Positions 1 through 9,932 of a stretch of 64,000 nt of DNA are shown here, one piece after another; the stretch's first letter is position 1; each line of letters starts with the position of its first letter. The notes under the pieces were generated by a model. That model worked only from the letters and a program-made list of their open reading frames with translations. It was not told where the DNA came from and ran no database searches. Where the stretch lies: assembly GCF_019933155.2 (NCBI RefSeq), contig NZ_CP082944.1:2296001-2360000 (forward strand), in the 5' to 3' direction. The stretch is from Metabacillus dongyingensis. Lineage in GTDB: Bacteria > Bacillota > Bacilli > Bacillales > Bacillaceae. Both the position numbers and the translations under genes were made by a program.

Positions 1-294
1 TTTAACTCTACAAGAGGCACAATTGAAGAAGCGATGATCCGCCTTGAAAATGACGGTGTAAAAGTGAATCATGCACATGTCCGTCTGCTTCATCCATTCC
101 CGTCCGTTGAGTTGCTTCCGCTTGTTAAAGCAGCTAAAAAGGTTGTAGTGGTAGAAAATAATGCAACTGGACAGCTTGCTAGTCTTATAAAAATGAATGT
201 GGGTCATGCAGAGAAAATTTCCAGTATTCTTAAATATGATGGAAATCCGCTCTTGCCGCATGAAGTTCATTCAAAATGCAAGGAGTTGTTCTAA
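1..294 (+). CDS. korA: 2-oxoacid:ferredoxin oxidoreductase subunit alpha, C-terminal part
   Basis: The reading frame is open from the first base and ends at the TAA at 292-294, so only the last 97 residues are in the window. The fragment matches the end of KorA-type alpha subunits: a segment about alpha and beta subunit contact, with the typical 'VVVVENNATGQLA' strand near residue 50. With the next gene it would form the thiamine-diphosphate enzyme that oxidatively decarboxylates 2-oxoglutarate or another 2-oxoacid to the acyl-CoA with ferredoxin as acceptor. The beta-subunit ATG follows the stop directly, so the two are cotranscribed. Identity rests mainly on the neighbour. Confidence 0.85.
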   Translation, partial: FNSTRGTIEEAMIRLENDGVKVNHAHVRLLHPFPSVELLPLVKAAKKVVVVENNATGQLASLIKMNVGHAEKISSILKYDGNPLLPHEVHSKCKELF

Positions 295-1161
295 ATGGCG
301 ACGTTTAAAGAATTTAGAAACAATGTAAAGCCTAACTGGTGCCCCGGCTGCGGAGACTTCTCTGTACAAGCCGCCATTCAGCGTGCTGCTGCAAATGCAG
401 GCCTCGAACCTGATCAGCTTGCTGTAGTTTCAGGAATCGGATGTTCAGGCCGTATTTCGGGCTATATCAACGCTTACGGTTTCCATGGTATTCACGGCCG
501 TTCCCTTCCAATTGCGCAAGGTGTAAAAATGGCAAATAAAGATTTAACCGTCATTGCATCAGGCGGCGACGGTGACGGATTTGCCATCGGAATGGGCCAT
601 ACGATTCATGCCATCAGAAGAAATATTGATGTCACCTATATCGTAATGGACAATCAAATTTATGGATTGACAAAGGGCCAGACGTCTCCGCGAAGTGATG
701 TTGGCTTCAAAACTAAGAGCACGCCGAAAGGTTCAATTGAATCTTCCTTATCAGTCATGGAAATGGCACTTACGGCAGGAGCAACATTTGTAGCACAGAG
801 CTTCTCAACTGATTTAAAAGATTTGACGTCAATCATTGAAGCAGGGATCAATCATAAAGGATTTTCTTTAATCAACGTCTTCAGTCCATGTGTCACTTAC
901 AATAAAATCAACACATATGACTGGTTTAAAGAAAATCTTACAAAACTTAGTGATATTGAAGGATATGACCCATCAAACCGCATGACTGCCATGCAGACTC
1001 TGATGGAGAAAAACGGACTTGTAACGGGTTTGATTTATCAAAACAAGAATCAGCCATCCTATCAGGAGCTTGTCTACAACTACAGCGAAACTCCTTTATC
1101 ACATGCCGATCTGCAAATCAGCGAAGAGAAATTCAACGAATTGCTCTCAGAATTTATGTAA
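295..1161 (+). CDS. korB: 2-oxoacid:ferredoxin oxidoreductase subunit beta
   Basis: A 288-residue protein of the usual length for the thiamine-diphosphate-binding beta subunit. Near residue 18 it has WCPGCGDF, the conserved cysteine pair, and around residue 88 GGDGDGFAIGMGH followed by MDNQIYGLTKGQ, the ThDP/Mg binding motif. The ATG abuts the korA stop, and AAGGAG at about 280-285 serves as its ribosome site. The enzyme is cytosolic and couples 2-oxoacid oxidation to ferredoxin reduction. A Rho-independent terminator follows at once, closing the operon. The assignment to 2-oxoglutarate rather than pyruvate is from family knowledge, not from a residue I can point to. Confidence 0.93.
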   Translation: MATFKEFRNNVKPNWCPGCGDFSVQAAIQRAAANAGLEPDQLAVVSGIGCSGRISGYINAYGFHGIHGRSLPIAQGVKMANKDLTVIASGGDGDGFAIGMGHTIHAIRRNIDVTYIVMDNQIYGLTKGQTSPRSDVGFKTKSTPKGSIESSLSVMEMALTAGATFVAQSFSTDLKDLTSIIEAGINHKGFSLINVFSPCVTYNKINTYDWFKENLTKLSDIEGYDPSNRMTAMQTLMEKNGLVTGLIYQNKNQPSYQELVYNYSETPLSHADLQISEEKFNELLSEFM

Positions 1162-1171
1162 TGAGAAAAAT

Positions 1172-1201
1172 GTCTATCCTCAGGATAGGCGTTTTTTTTT
1201 T
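1172..1201 (+). terminator. Rho-independent terminator after korB
   Basis: A GTCTATC / GATAGGC hairpin with a five-base loop is followed by a run of ten T, 11 bases after the korB stop. Confidence 0.9.
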
Positions 1202-1360
1202 ATTGATTTTAAGTTTTATAAAAAAATAAGCGAGTTTTTTTCTCATGTGTTCAAACGTCTACACTGGGTGGACAGTCTCCTTTACACCACTATTTAAGGA
1301 TGATAGAATTTCATATATACTCATTAAAATAGATGTTTTTTGGAGCGAGGAGTGTTCACA

Positions 1361-2401
1361 GTGAATGGAAAAATGAAAGCAATCGTTAAGCACCGCAAAG
1401 GCTTTGGTGCTGAACTGCAGATGGTAGACATCCCTCAGATTAAAGAAAATGAAGTGCTGATCAAAGTAAAAGCTACTTCAATCTGCGGAACAGATGTTCA
1501 TATATATACATGGGATGCATGGTCGGAAAGCAGAGTGAATCCGCCTTATGTTTTTGGCCATGAATTTTCTGGAGAAGTTGTAGAAATAGGAAGTAAAGTA
1601 ACAAGCGTTGAAATCGGAGATTTTGTTTCCGCTGAAACGCATTTAGTATGCTATGAATGTCCGCAATGTTTAACAGGACAGTATCATATTTGCAAAAACA
1701 CAAAAATTATAGGTGTCGATACAGATGGATGCTTTGCAGAGTATGTGGCTTTGCCGGCAGTGAACCTTTGGAAAAATCCAAATGAAATGCCTTTTGATGT
1801 AGCATCTATTCAAGAACCGATGGGAAATGCGGTGCACACAGTTTTAGCAGGAGATGTTGCAGGGAAAAGTGTTGCTGTCATTGGATGCGGCCCTATTGGG
1901 ATTATGGCTGTAGGAGTTGCAAAAGCAGCAGGAGCATCTCAGGTCATTGCCCTTGATTTGAACGACTACCGTTTAAATTTAGCAAAAGAAATGGGCGCAA
2001 CAACGGTCGTCAATTCGAAAAATGAAGATCCTTTGGCGAAGATTAATGAATTAACAGACGGCAACGGTGTAGATGTTGTCTGTGAAATGTCAGGGCATCC
2101 AATTGCGATGGATCAAGGATTTAAAATGGTAACCAATGGCGGACGTGTTTCGATCCTGAGTCTTCCTGTCCGTCCAGTTGAAATAGATATCACCAATGAT
2201 GTCGTTTTTAAAGGAATCACGGTACAGGGAATTACAGGGAGAAAAATGTATGAAACGTGGCAGCAGGTTTCAAGACTTTTAAAATCAGGGCAAGTAGATG
2301 TAACCCCGCTGATTACTCATCACTTCTCTTTAGAAGAATTTAAAAAAGGCTTCGATTTAATGATCGAAGGTAAATGTGGTAAAGTCGTATTACACCCATA
2401 G
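1361..2401 (+). CDS. tdh: L-threonine 3-dehydrogenase
   Basis: Zinc-dependent medium-chain dehydrogenase that oxidises L-threonine to 2-amino-3-ketobutyrate with NAD+, the substrate of the next enzyme Kbl. From the GTG at 1361 the protein is 346 residues, as in B. subtilis Tdh. Visible are the catalytic-zinc region SICGTDVH, GHEFSGEVVEIG, the structural-zinc cysteines (CYECPQCLTGQYHIC) and the NAD-binding GCGPIG loop. I chose GTG 1361 because GAGGAG at 1347-1352 sits eight bases upstream; the longer TTG-started frame at 1340 would have no ribosome site. ATG 1373 is an alternative. Stem-loop at 2411-2441 separates it from kbl. Confidence 0.95.
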   Translation: MNGKMKAIVKHRKGFGAELQMVDIPQIKENEVLIKVKATSICGTDVHIYTWDAWSESRVNPPYVFGHEFSGEVVEIGSKVTSVEIGDFVSAETHLVCYECPQCLTGQYHICKNTKIIGVDTDGCFAEYVALPAVNLWKNPNEMPFDVASIQEPMGNAVHTVLAGDVAGKSVAVIGCGPIGIMAVGVAKAAGASQVIALDLNDYRLNLAKEMGATTVVNSKNEDPLAKINELTDGNGVDVVCEMSGHPIAMDQGFKMVTNGGRVSILSLPVRPVEIDITNDVVFKGITVQGITGRKMYETWQQVSRLLKSGQVDVTPLITHHFSLEEFKKGFDLMIEGKCGKVVLHP

Positions 2402-2410
2402 TGTGAACTT

Positions 2411-2441
2411 CATTCAGCGGGGGCTTCTCCCCCGTTGAATG
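2411..2441 (+). terminator. Strong hairpin between tdh and kbl
   Basis: A 13-bp stem (CATTCAGCGGGGG with CCCCCGTTGAATG, one G-T pair) closes a five-base loop ten bases after the tdh stop. There is no proper T run, so it may act as a transcript-stabilising or processing hairpin, or as a partial terminator that lets tdh and kbl be expressed at different levels. Confidence 0.65.
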
Positions 2442-2633
2442 TTAGTTAAGGCCCGCAGAATTGCAGGTACACAGACGTTGCCGCAGTGAGTGGAGCCATT
2501 AGTATGTGTTCTAAGCTAGTGCTATTACTGGCAGTAAATCCAACCTTAGTTTTCTAGAATCCACCATACATACCATAAGGCGGAGGAATTACTGTCCATT
2601 AATGCGTGATAAAAGAATGAAAATGGAGGGGCT

Positions 2634-3815
2634 ATGATGAAAGGTTTTGAATATTTACAGGCAGAACTTGATGAAATGAAACAGCAAGGAACATTCCGGA
2701 CGCTGATTCCTCTCGAATCAGACCAGGCATCAAAAGTTGTCATCGATGGAAAAGAATTAATTCAATTATCATCTAATAACTATTTAGGATTAACAACTCA
2801 TCCAAGACTGGTAGAAGCAGCAATCAAGGCTGCAGAGAAATTTGGTGCAGGAACCGGATCTGTCAGAACGATTGCCGGTACTTTTACAATGCATGAAGAA
2901 CTTGAAACAAAGCTTGCTGAATTTAAGCATACAGAAGCTGCACTAGTGTTTCAGTCAGGTTTTACAACAAACCAGGGCGTTCTTTCTTCTATTCTGACAA
3001 AAGAAGACGTTGTGATCTCAGATTCTCTGAATCATGCTTCAATCATCGACGGAATCCGATTAACAAAGGCTGCGCGCAAAGTGTATAACCATGTTGATAT
3101 GGCAGATTTAGAAAGAGCATTAAAAGAATCAGGAGACTTTAGAGTCCGTCTAATTGTTACTGATGGTGTTTTCTCTATGGATGGAAATATTGCTCCACTT
3201 CCGGAAATTGTTGAGCTTGCTGAAAAATACGATGCACTTGTCATGGTGGATGATGCCCACGCTTCTGGTGTTCTTGGACAAAACGGCCGCGGAACAGTTA
3301 ATCACTTTGGACTTGATGGACGTGTACATATCCAGGTCGGGACATTAAGCAAAGCGGTTGGTGTTTTAGGAGGATATGTAGCAAGCACACGTACTCTAAT
3401 TGATTACCTTATTCAAAAAGGCCGTCCATTTTTATTCAGTACGTCCCATCCTCCAGCTGTTACAGCCGCCTGTATAGAAGCGATCAACGTACTTATAGAA
3501 GAGCCTGAACTGATTGAAAAGCTATGGGATAACGCAAAATTCTTCAAAAAAGGCCTTGAAGATCTAGGTTTTGATACAGGTAAAAGCGAAACACCTGTAA
3601 CACCGGTTATAGTCGGGGACGAAGCCTTGTCTCATCAGTTCTCAGATAAATTGCGGGAATATGGTGTTTTTGCACAAGGCATAGCATTCCCGACAGTTGC
3701 AAAAGGGCAGGCTCGCGTGCGTACAATTGTAACAGCTGAGCATTCTAAAGAAGAATTGCAAACAGCTTTAGATATCTTTGAAAAAGCAGCAAAAGAATTG
3801 AATATTTTGTCATAA
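2634..3815 (+). CDS. kbl: Glycine C-acetyltransferase (2-amino-3-ketobutyrate CoA ligase)
   Basis: PLP enzyme of the alpha-oxoamine synthase family, 393 residues, cleaving 2-amino-3-ketobutyrate with CoA to glycine and acetyl-CoA, the second step of threonine degradation. It aligns closely with B. subtilis Kbl from memory: SSNNYLGLT near residue 45, [13 protein letters not shown] around 75, [13 protein letters not shown] near 207, and [13 protein letters not shown] carrying the PLP lysine. Start ATG at 2634 (or the adjacent ATG 2637) follows GGAGGGG. Paired with tdh upstream as in B. subtilis. Confidence 0.95.
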   Translation: MMKGFEYLQAELDEMKQQGTFRTLIPLESDQASKVVIDGKELIQLSSNNYLGLTTHPRLVEAAIKAAEKFGAGTGSVRTIAGTFTMHEELETKLAEFKHTEAALVFQSGFTTNQGVLSSILTKEDVVISDSLNHASIIDGIRLTKAARKVYNHVDMADLERALKESGDFRVRLIVTDGVFSMDGNIAPLPEIVELAEKYDALVMVDDAHASGVLGQNGRGTVNHFGLDGRVHIQVGTLSKAVGVLGGYVASTRTLIDYLIQKGRPFLFSTSHPPAVTAACIEAINVLIEEPELIEKLWDNAKFFKKGLEDLGFDTGKSETPVTPVIVGDEALSHQFSDKLREYGVFAQGIAFPTVAKGQARVRTIVTAEHSKEELQTALDIFEKAAKELNILS

Positions 3816-3821
3816 TTTTTT

Positions 3822-3846
3822 AAAGAGAGGCTAAGTCCTCTCTTTT
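3822..3846 (+). terminator. Rho-independent terminator after kbl
   Basis: Perfect AAAGAGAGG / CCTCTCTTT stem with a six-base loop and TTTT, just after the kbl stop. Confidence 0.9.
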
Positions 3847-4055
3847 CCATTAGAAACAAATTTCATTCCATCAAATTCTGATGTCTTGCTGCAGTTCATA
3901 GCCCACTTTGAAAACAATTGAAGAAAAAGCACCTTCCTCCCGTCAATTCTTATTTTCTGCGGGTGACTAAAAGACGCTTTCGCGTTTCTTGATTTGTTTA
4001 TTTAGTAAGATTGTTTTACTATAGATATATGTCCTTTCTTGATTTGTATATTGTT

Positions 4056-4084
4056 TTGTCATTTAAGAACATATATACTATAAA
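4056..4084 (+). promoter_or_regulatory. Probable sigma-A promoter for miaB-ricA
   Basis: TTGTCA (4056-4061), 17-base spacer, TATAAA (4079-4084), within the 328-base gap between kbl and miaB. A short ACTCTC/GAGAGT hairpin (about 4093-4110) lies in the leader before the miaB ribosome site AAAGGAG. The rest of the gap is AT-rich, with two copies of 'TTTCTTGATTTGT', and shows no gene. Confidence 0.6.
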
Positions 4085-4143
4085 ATTGGTATACTCTCAC
4101 TCCGAGAGTAAGGTTAGAAGGGTTTGAAAGGAGACTGTTTTAC

Positions 4144-5673
4144 ATGAATGAAAAGCAGCGTTTGGAAAATACACAGGTAAATCCTGCGGACAAAAAATCC
4201 GAAAAGGATTACAGCAAGTATTTCCAAGCCGTTTATATGCCACCTTCCTTAAAGGATGCAAAAAAGCGCGGCAAAGAGGAAGTGAAATACCAAAATGATT
4301 TCAGCATTTCAGAAGAGTTCAGAGGCCTTGGGAATGGAAAGAAATTTCTGATTCGCACATACGGATGCCAAATGAACGAACATGATACTGAAGTCATGGC
4401 TGGAATTTTCATGGCACTCGGCTATGAAGCTACGAACACAACAGAAGATGCAGATGTGATTCTCTTGAATACATGTGCCATCCGTGAAAATGCAGAAAAT
4501 AAAGTATTCGGTGAAATCGGTCACCTGAAGTCCCTTAAAAGAGAAAAACCAGGTTTATTGATCGGTGTCTGCGGATGTATGTCGCAGGAAGAATCTGTTG
4601 TCACAAGAATCATGAAGAAACATCAGCATGTTGACATGATCTTTGGAACGCATAACATTCACCGCTTGCCTAATATTCTTAAAGACGCCTACATGTCGAA
4701 AGAAATGGTCATCGAAGTTTGGTCTAAAGAAGGCGACGTTATTGAAAACCTTCCAAGAGAGCGCAAAGGAAATGTCAAAGCATGGGTTAATATCATGTTT
4801 GGCTGCGATAAATTTTGTACGTACTGCATCGTTCCTTATACTCGCGGAAAAGAAAGAAGCAGACGCCCTGAGGAAATCATTCAGGAAGTGCGTCAGCTTG
4901 CTGCAAGCGGATATAAGGAAATTACTTTGCTTGGCCAGAATGTAAATGCATATGGAAAAGATTTTGAAGACATCTCATACGGCCTCGGCGATTTAATGGA
5001 TGAAATCCGTAAAATTGATGTTGCCCGTGTCCGCTTTACAACAAGTCACCCTCGTGATTTTGATGATCATCTGATTGAGGTGCTTGCTAAAGGCGGTAAC
5101 CTGCTTGATCATATTCACTTGCCTGTTCAGTCAGGAAGCTCTGAGATCTTAAAGCTGATGGCCCGCAAATACGACCGGGAAAAATATATGACATTAGTGA
5201 AAAAAATTAAGGAAGCGATTCCAACGGCTTCTTTGACGACAGATATCATTGTAGGTTTCCCAAATGAAACAAATGAGCAATTTGAAGAAACGCTGTCAAT
5301 GTACCGTGAAGTTGAATTCGACAGTGCTTATACGTTCATTTACTCTCCTCGTGAAGGGACGCCTGCAGCAAAAATGCAAGATAACGTTCCTATGGAAGTA
5401 AAGAAAGCACGTCTGCAAAAACTGAATGATCTTGTTAAAGAAATTTCAGCTAAAAAAATGATGGAATACGAAGGTCAGGTTGTAGAAGTGCTTGTAGAAG
5501 GGGAAAGCAAAAATAACCCTGAAGTACTTGCAGGCTATACAACTAAAAGCAAACTTGTAAACTTTAAAGGTCCAAAGTCTGCTGTCGGCCAAATTGTTAA
5601 AGTGAAAATAAACAAAGCAAAAACGTGGTCTTTAGATGGGGAAATGGTAGAAGAAGCGATAGAGGTGAAATAG
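4144..5673 (+). CDS. miaB: tRNA-2-methylthio-N6-dimethylallyladenosine synthase MiaB
   Basis: Radical-SAM methylthiotransferase that adds the 2-methylthio group to i6A37 in tRNAs reading UNN codons. The 509-residue protein has the full order: a Bacillus-type N-terminal extension, the UPF0004 domain with three cluster cysteines ([29 protein letters not shown]), the radical-[18 protein letters not shown] motif near residue 225, and a C-terminal TRAM domain. The start follows AAAGGAG with a suitable gap. ricA begins three bases after its stop, so they form an operon, as in B. subtilis where RicA is linked to MiaB-type [4Fe-4S] chemistry. Confidence 0.97.
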   Translation: MNEKQRLENTQVNPADKKSEKDYSKYFQAVYMPPSLKDAKKRGKEEVKYQNDFSISEEFRGLGNGKKFLIRTYGCQMNEHDTEVMAGIFMALGYEATNTTEDADVILLNTCAIRENAENKVFGEIGHLKSLKREKPGLLIGVCGCMSQEESVVTRIMKKHQHVDMIFGTHNIHRLPNILKDAYMSKEMVIEVWSKEGDVIENLPRERKGNVKAWVNIMFGCDKFCTYCIVPYTRGKERSRRPEEIIQEVRQLAASGYKEITLLGQNVNAYGKDFEDISYGLGDLMDEIRKIDVARVRFTTSHPRDFDDHLIEVLAKGGNLLDHIHLPVQSGSSEILKLMARKYDREKYMTLVKKIKEAIPTASLTTDIIVGFPNETNEQFEETLSMYREVEFDSAYTFIYSPREGTPAAKMQDNVPMEVKKARLQKLNDLVKEISAKKMMEYEGQVVEVLVEGESKNNPEVLAGYTTKSKLVNFKGPKSAVGQIVKVKINKAKTWSLDGEMVEEAIEVK

Positions 5674-5676
5674 GGG

Positions 5677-6108
5677 ATGTCATTATATACTAAAGAAGAA
5701 ATCGTAGCAAAAGCCCGTGAATTAGCACAAATGGTTGCTGATACCAAAGAAGTTGAGTTTTTCAAAAAAGCGGAAGCGCAAATCAATGAGAATCAAAAAA
5801 TCCGTGAAAAAGTAGCAAGTATTAAAAGTCTTCAAAAACAGGCTGTTAACTTCCAGCATTACAGCAAGCAGGAAGCATTAAAGCAGGTAGAAGATAAAAT
5901 TGATAAAATTCAGGAAGAATTGGATGAACTTCCAATCATTCAGGAATTTAAAGAATCTCAAGTTGAAGTGAACGATTTGCTTCAATTGATTGCAGTCACG
6001 ATCTCAAACCATGTGACAGACGAAATTATCCGCACAACCGGCGGAGATCTGTTAAGCGGTGAAACGGGTTCAAAACTAAATAATTCACCAGGCTCAGCCT
6101 GTCACTAA
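5677..6108 (+). CDS. ricA: RicA (YmcA), subunit of the RicAFT regulatory complex
   Basis: A 143-residue, mostly helical YlbF/YmcA-family protein. In B. subtilis RicA with RicF and RicT carries [4Fe-4S] clusters, assists RNase Y-dependent mRNA maturation and is needed for biofilm, competence and sporulation decisions. The C-terminal tail ends in SACH, with a single cysteine two residues from the end, fitting the known C-terminal cysteine ligand of RicA. It starts three bases after the miaB stop, and a strong terminator follows. Confidence 0.93.
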   Translation: MSLYTKEEIVAKARELAQMVADTKEVEFFKKAEAQINENQKIREKVASIKSLQKQAVNFQHYSKQEALKQVEDKIDKIQEELDELPIIQEFKESQVEVNDLLQLIAVTISNHVTDEIIRTTGGDLLSGETGSKLNNSPGSACH

Positions 6109-6114
6109 AAGAGG

Positions 6115-6145
6115 AGCACACTGTTCAGAGCAGTGTGCTTTTTTA
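6115..6145 (+). terminator. Rho-independent terminator after ricA
   Basis: AGCACACTG / CAGTGTGCT stem with a seven-base loop and a run of T. The following 300 bases up to the cotE promoter contain no convincing gene. Confidence 0.92.
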
Positions 6146-6445
6146 TTTTCTTTATATTGCAAAGCTTCAATAGAGGATGTTTCTGATAAATTTCGAAAAG
6201 AGCCTGATAAAAATTATATAGAGACCGATAAAATTTATTGCTAATCCGCCCTAGCTCCAACAGCGTTAAAAATTCCTGCAGAAAACCACGCCACTTCACT
6301 AAATAAATATCTAATTAAACTATGTTCTAAATAATCATAGTTTTTTATACTGCCGGCAGCAAAGGCAAAAAGCGCCTTTCCTGCCAAAACCTTTGTGATC
6401 AACTGACCCCCTTGGCAATTCAGCTTTTCTTTTCAAATTTTAGGC

Positions 6446-6472
6446 ACATATCTGGGCGTACACGCATACAAT
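6446..6472 (+). promoter_or_regulatory. Candidate sigma-E promoter of cotE
   Basis: CATACAAT at 6465-6472 is the sigma-E -10 consensus, and ACATATC at 6446-6452 resembles the -35 with a 12-base spacer, slightly short. cotE in B. subtilis is transcribed first by sigma-E, so position and sequence agree. It lies about 120 bases before the cotE start. Confidence 0.55.
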
Positions 6473-6590
6473 GAACTATACCGATTCATGTATTGGTGGA
6501 ACATATTATTTATTCCTTTATATTAGTAGCACAAACCCTACTAGCCCAGCATAGGATTAAATGAAGATTGATTGAGGAGGGTATGTACGA

Positions 6591-7136
6591 ATGGCTGAAT
6601 ACAGAGAAATAATCACCAAAGCGGTAGTTGCGAAAGGCAAGAAGTTTACTCAATCCACGCACAGCATTGCTCCTTCGCAAAAACCAACAAGCATTCTAGG
6701 CGGCTGGTTGATCAACCATAAATATGATGCCAAAAAGGTTGGGAAAACAGTCGAGGTTGAAGGTACTTACGACATTAACGTATGGTATTCGTATGCTGAT
6801 AATACGAAAACAGAAGTTGTCACTGAAAAAGTTTCATATGTGGACGTCATTAAGTTGAAATATAAAGATAACAACTTTTTGGACGATGAGCATGAAGTCA
6901 TTGCAAAGGTTATGCAGCAGCCAAACTGCATGGAGGTCAATATTTCTCCAAATGGAAGCAAGGTTGTTGTTTCAGCTGAGCGTGAGTTTTTGGCGGAAGT
7001 TGTCGGGGAAACAAAGGTGGTTGTCGCAATTAACACAGAATCATTTGCTGAAGCGGATGAAGACTGGGAAGAAGATCTTGATGAGGAGTTTGAAGATCTG
7101 AATCCGGAATTTTTAGTCGGCGGAGATGAAGAATAA
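6591..7136 (+). CDS. cotE: Outer spore coat morphogenetic protein CotE
   Basis: A 181-residue protein of the same length as B. subtilis CotE, beginning [19 protein letters not shown] and ending in the acidic tail rich in Asp/Glu (about residues 150-181). CotE forms the ring around the forespore on which the outer coat is assembled, made in the mother cell. Start ATG follows GAGGAGGG. Flanked by ricA and mutS as in B. subtilis. A sigma-E-like promoter is visible upstream and a terminator downstream. Confidence 0.96.
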   Translation: MAEYREIITKAVVAKGKKFTQSTHSIAPSQKPTSILGGWLINHKYDAKKVGKTVEVEGTYDINVWYSYADNTKTEVVTEKVSYVDVIKLKYKDNNFLDDEHEVIAKVMQQPNCMEVNISPNGSKVVVSAEREFLAEVVGETKVVVAINTESFAEADEDWEEDLDEEFEDLNPEFLVGGDEE

Positions 7137-7137
7137 G

Positions 7138-7180
7138 AGGAAACTAGGGAGAATCTATCTTCCTGGTTTTTCTTTTTTTA
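7138..7180 (+). terminator. Terminator after cotE
   Basis: AAACTAGGGAG pairs with CTTCCTGGTTT (two G-T pairs) and a T-rich tract follows. Confidence 0.75.
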
Positions 7181-7327
7181 TGGAATTCTAATAATTTTGC
7201 ACCTTTCGTATTCTTAATATACTATTCCTGGGACAACCTTCCGGGATTCGGGCGAAGCAAAAAATCCTCCATGTATGTTATAATAAAGTTTGTTTTGAAA
7301 CGTACGCAAATGCAATGGGGGATTACT

Positions 7328-9916
7328 ATGGCTACATATACGCCGATGATACAGCAATATTTAAAAATAAAGGCAGAGTATCAGGATGCCTTTTTATTTT
7401 TTCGTTTAGGCGACTTTTATGAAATGTTTTTTGAAGATGCAAAAAGAGCATCTGCTGAACTTGAAATTACATTAACGAGCAGAGATGGTGGAGGCGCCGA
7501 GCGAATTCCAATGTGCGGTGTACCGTATCATTCTGCTCCTGGATATATAGAATCTTTAATTGAAAAAGGCTACAAGGTAGCCATATGTGAACAAACTGAA
7601 GATCCAAAACAGGCAAAAGGTGTTGTACGCCGCGAAGTTGTGCAGCTGATCACACCAGGAACGGTTATGAATGGAAAAGGTCTGCAGGAGCGGGAAAATA
7701 ACTATTTAGCGTCTGTAACTGCCTTTCCTTCTAAGTTTGGTTTTGCGGTTACAGATCTATCGACTGGTGAAAATCAAGTGACCTTATTAAATCATATTGA
7801 TGAAATTATAAATGAAGTGTATTCACTTGGTGCAAAGGAATTAGTTGTACATCCTGACTTTCCTGAATCATATATTAAAAAAATTGCTGAAAAATCAAGA
7901 GTGACCGTTTCGTTTGAAATAGATGCGGGCACAGAGAAATTTGAAGCGATTATCGATCATCTTGAAGATGTGAGATTAAAAGAAACATTTGGGAGACTGC
8001 ATAACTATTTGCAGAAAACGCAAAAGAGAAGCCTTGATCATCTGCAAAAAGTAAAAGTCTATCAGCTGCAGGATTTTATGAAAATCGATTTATACTCAAA
8101 GCGGAATTTGGAGCTGACGGAAACGATCCGTTCTAAAGGCAAAAAAGGCTCGCTGCTCTGGCTTCTTGACGAGACTAAAACAGCAATGGGCGCGAGAATG
8201 CTCAAGCAGTGGATCGATCGGCCATTGCTTTCCAAAAATGAAATCAAAAGCCGTCTTCAAATGGTCCAATCCTTGCTTGATCACTATTTTGAACGCGAAG
8301 ACCTCAGAGAACGGCTAAAGGAAGTCTATGATCTTGAAAGACTTGCGGGGAGAGTGGCATTCGGAAATGTCAATGCAAGAGACTTAATCCAGCTCAAGAA
8401 ATCATTGCAGCAGGTGCCTGCGATCAAAGAAGTGATAACATCTGTAAAGGATAACCAAATAAATGAAAAGGCAGAACAAATTGACACTTGTACAGAACTG
8501 ACAGACTTACTTGATTCTGCTTTAGTAGAGAATCCGCCCCTGTCTATTAAAGACGGCAATATCATGAAAGACGGCTTTCATGAACAGCTCGATCAATTCA
8601 GAGATGCAAGCAGAAACGGCAAATCATGGATAGCAGAGCTTGAACAGCAAGAGCGGGTGCGTACAGGCATCAAATCACTTAAAATAGGGTTTAACAGGGT
8701 ATTCGGCTACTATATTGAAGTGACAAGAGCAAATGTACACTTGCTTGAAGAAGGCAGGTACACACGGAAGCAAACATTGACAAACGCTGAAAGATTTATA
8801 ACACCGGAGCTTAAAGAGAAAGAAACGCTCATTCTAGAAGCAGAAGAAAAAATGGTAGACATTGAATATGAATTGTTTGTCGAGCTTCGTGAACAGGTGA
8901 AGAAGTTTATTCCAAGACTTCAATCCTTATCTAAGTGCATAAGTGAATTGGATGTGCTTCAGTGCTTTGCTGTCATCAGTGAAAAAAGACATTATTCTAA
9001 ACCCTCTTTTTCAGATCAGGAGCTGTTCATTAAGGACGGCAGACATCCAGTTGTTGAAAAAGTAATGAATTCTCAAGAATATGTTCCAAACGATTGTTAT
9101 TTCTCAAATGACCGCGGAATGCTGCTGATTACAGGACCTAACATGTCCGGAAAAAGCACGTATATGAGACAGGTTGCATTAACAGCCATCCTCGCTCAGA
9201 TCGGGTGTTTTGTTCCTGCTTCAGAAGCTGTTCTTCCGATCTTTGATCAAATTTTTACCCGAATAGGAGCAGCGGATGACCTAATATCAGGGCAAAGTAC
9301 CTTTATGGTTGAAATGCTTGAAGCGAAGAATGCGATTGTCAATGCTACGGAAAGAAGTTTAATATTATTTGATGAAATCGGGCGGGGAACTTCAACGTAT
9401 GATGGAATGGCACTCGCGCAGGCCATTATTGAACATATTCACCATCATATCGGAGCTAAAACTTTGTTCTCCACGCATTATCATGAACTGACTGGTCTTG
9501 CTGACGGTTTGCCGCAGCTTCAGAATGTCCATGTATCAGCCGTAGAAGAAAACGGCAAGGTAGTGTTCCTTCACAAAATCGAGGAAGGTCCGGCAGATAA
9601 AAGTTATGGAATTCATGTCGCCGAGCTTGCCGAGCTGCCAAATGAGCTGATCATCAGAGCAAAAGCAATTTTAGAAAGCCTTGAAGCCGAACAGACAGTA
9701 AAAGTCCCAGCATCTATCATGGAAAAGTCGGAAACATTTAAAAGCGATGAAGCTCAGCTCTCCTTTTTTAATGAACAGCCTGCTAAGAAGGAAAGCAGAC
9801 CGGTTCCGAAAAAAGATATACTGGTACTAGAACAGATACGGGCGATCAATCTGCTTGAAATGACGCCGCTTGATGCAATGAATGAACTCTATCAAATTCA
9901 AAAAAAATTAAAATAA
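7328..9916 (+). CDS. mutS: DNA mismatch repair protein MutS
   Basis: The mismatch sensor, 862 residues from ATG 7328. N-terminal GDFYEMFF holds the Phe-x-Glu mismatch-stacking motif. The ATPase has [13 protein letters not shown] (Walker A), [16 protein letters not shown] (Walker B and signature region) and STHYHEL. Near the C-terminus QLSFF is a good sliding-clamp binding motif. ATG 7328 gives the family N-terminus ([15 protein letters not shown]) and has GGGGG upstream; the longer frame from 7271 adds 19 unrelated residues. mutL starts 16 bases after the stop. Confidence 0.97.
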   Translation: MATYTPMIQQYLKIKAEYQDAFLFFRLGDFYEMFFEDAKRASAELEITLTSRDGGGAERIPMCGVPYHSAPGYIESLIEKGYKVAICEQTEDPKQAKGVVRREVVQLITPGTVMNGKGLQERENNYLASVTAFPSKFGFAVTDLSTGENQVTLLNHIDEIINEVYSLGAKELVVHPDFPESYIKKIAEKSRVTVSFEIDAGTEKFEAIIDHLEDVRLKETFGRLHNYLQKTQKRSLDHLQKVKVYQLQDFMKIDLYSKRNLELTETIRSKGKKGSLLWLLDETKTAMGARMLKQWIDRPLLSKNEIKSRLQMVQSLLDHYFEREDLRERLKEVYDLERLAGRVAFGNVNARDLIQLKKSLQQVPAIKEVITSVKDNQINEKAEQIDTCTELTDLLDSALVENPPLSIKDGNIMKDGFHEQLDQFRDASRNGKSWIAELEQQERVRTGIKSLKIGFNRVFGYYIEVTRANVHLLEEGRYTRKQTLTNAERFITPELKEKETLILEAEEKMVDIEYELFVELREQVKKFIPRLQSLSKCISELDVLQCFAVISEKRHYSKPSFSDQELFIKDGRHPVVEKVMNSQEYVPNDCYFSNDRGMLLITGPNMSGKSTYMRQVALTAILAQIGCFVPASEAVLPIFDQIFTRIGAADDLISGQSTFMVEMLEAKNAIVNATERSLILFDEIGRGTSTYDGMALAQAIIEHIHHHIGAKTLFSTHYHELTGLADGLPQLQNVHVSAVEENGKVVFLHKIEEGPADKSYGIHVAELAELPNELIIRAKAILESLEAEQTVKVPASIMEKSETFKSDEAQLSFFNEQPAKKESRPVPKKDILVLEQIRAINLLEMTPLDAMNELYQIQKKLK

Positions 9917-9932
9917 TGAAGAGGTGAACAGC

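Noticed and set aside
2411..2441. Large GC hairpin after tdh as part of the dispersed repeat family
   Set aside because: It shares short GCGGGGG text but has a different stem and lacks the TTCAACAATC ends; it is an ordinary intergenic hairpin.
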